From NCBI GenBank assembly GCA_002340515.1, contig DDMF01000150.1, forward strand, positions 1 to 13,745: a stretch of 13,745 nucleotides of DNA, in the 5' to 3' direction. Under the pieces are notes generated by a model. That model did no database searches, was not told the origin of the DNA, and saw only the letters and a list, made by a program, of their open reading frames with translations. A program made the position numbers and the translations under genes. Below, piece by piece: positions 13,710 through 13,745 of the stretch. Position 1 is the stretch's first letter. Each line of letters starts with the position of its first letter. Source of the stretch: Rhodobacteraceae bacterium UBA2553. GTDB taxonomy: Bacteria > Pseudomonadota > Alphaproteobacteria > Rhodobacterales > Rhodobacteraceae.

Positions 13710-13745
13710 CGCGCCAGAAGAACCGGCATAGTGAACCGCCCCCAG

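Noticed and set aside
1..13745. Mobile element, CRISPR array or tRNA genes
   Set aside because: No transposase or integrase, no regularly spaced repeats and no tRNA-like folding or attachment repeats were seen. Island status is inferred only from gene content.

Overview
The window is a gene-dense, moderate-GC stretch of bacterial chromosome or large plasmid. The protein flavour (exported haloalkane dehalogenase, many LysR regulators, glutathione-linked enzymes) suggests an alphaproteobacterium, probably Rhodobacterales (Roseobacter-like). That placement is inference; no marker gene is present. I support 16 protein-coding genes, five of them transcriptional regulators (four LysR, one TetR). 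I see no tRNA, rRNA, CRISPR array, transposase or integrase.

Layout. (1) 97-453 (+): a small VOC-fold protein, which converges on the next operon across a strong hairpin at 466-502. (2) 2848-511 (-): a DUF1330-like protein and a glutathione S-transferase in one operon, followed after a palindrome-rich gap by an exported subfamily-II haloalkane dehalogenase with all five key residues. LysR-1 (3054-3950, +) diverges from this block. (3) 4970-4056 (-): a PhzF-family isomerase, divergent from LysR-2 (5056-5985, +). (4) LysR-3 (6987-6070, -), divergent from an Old Yellow Enzyme (OYE) family reductase (7087-8184, +). (5) A TetR gene with a coupled SnoaL/NTF2-like gene (9467-8435, -), divergent from an SDR and a MAPEG membrane protein (9588-10888, +). 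Two matching palindromes lie between them. (6) LysR-4 (11929-11030, -), divergent from a PNPOx-like flavoprotein and a second exported alpha/beta hydrolase with an Asp nucleophile (12047-13709, +).

The same module recurs four or five times: one regulator divergent from one or two small-molecule enzymes. The enzymes centre on electrophile and halocarbon chemistry: dehalogenation outside the cytoplasm, glutathione conjugation (GST, possibly MAPEG), ene reduction (OYE), carbonyl reduction (SDR), and VOC/SnoaL folds. I infer an inducible detoxification or catabolic island bracketed by two exported hydrolases. Whether the modules act in one pathway cannot be decided from sequence alone.
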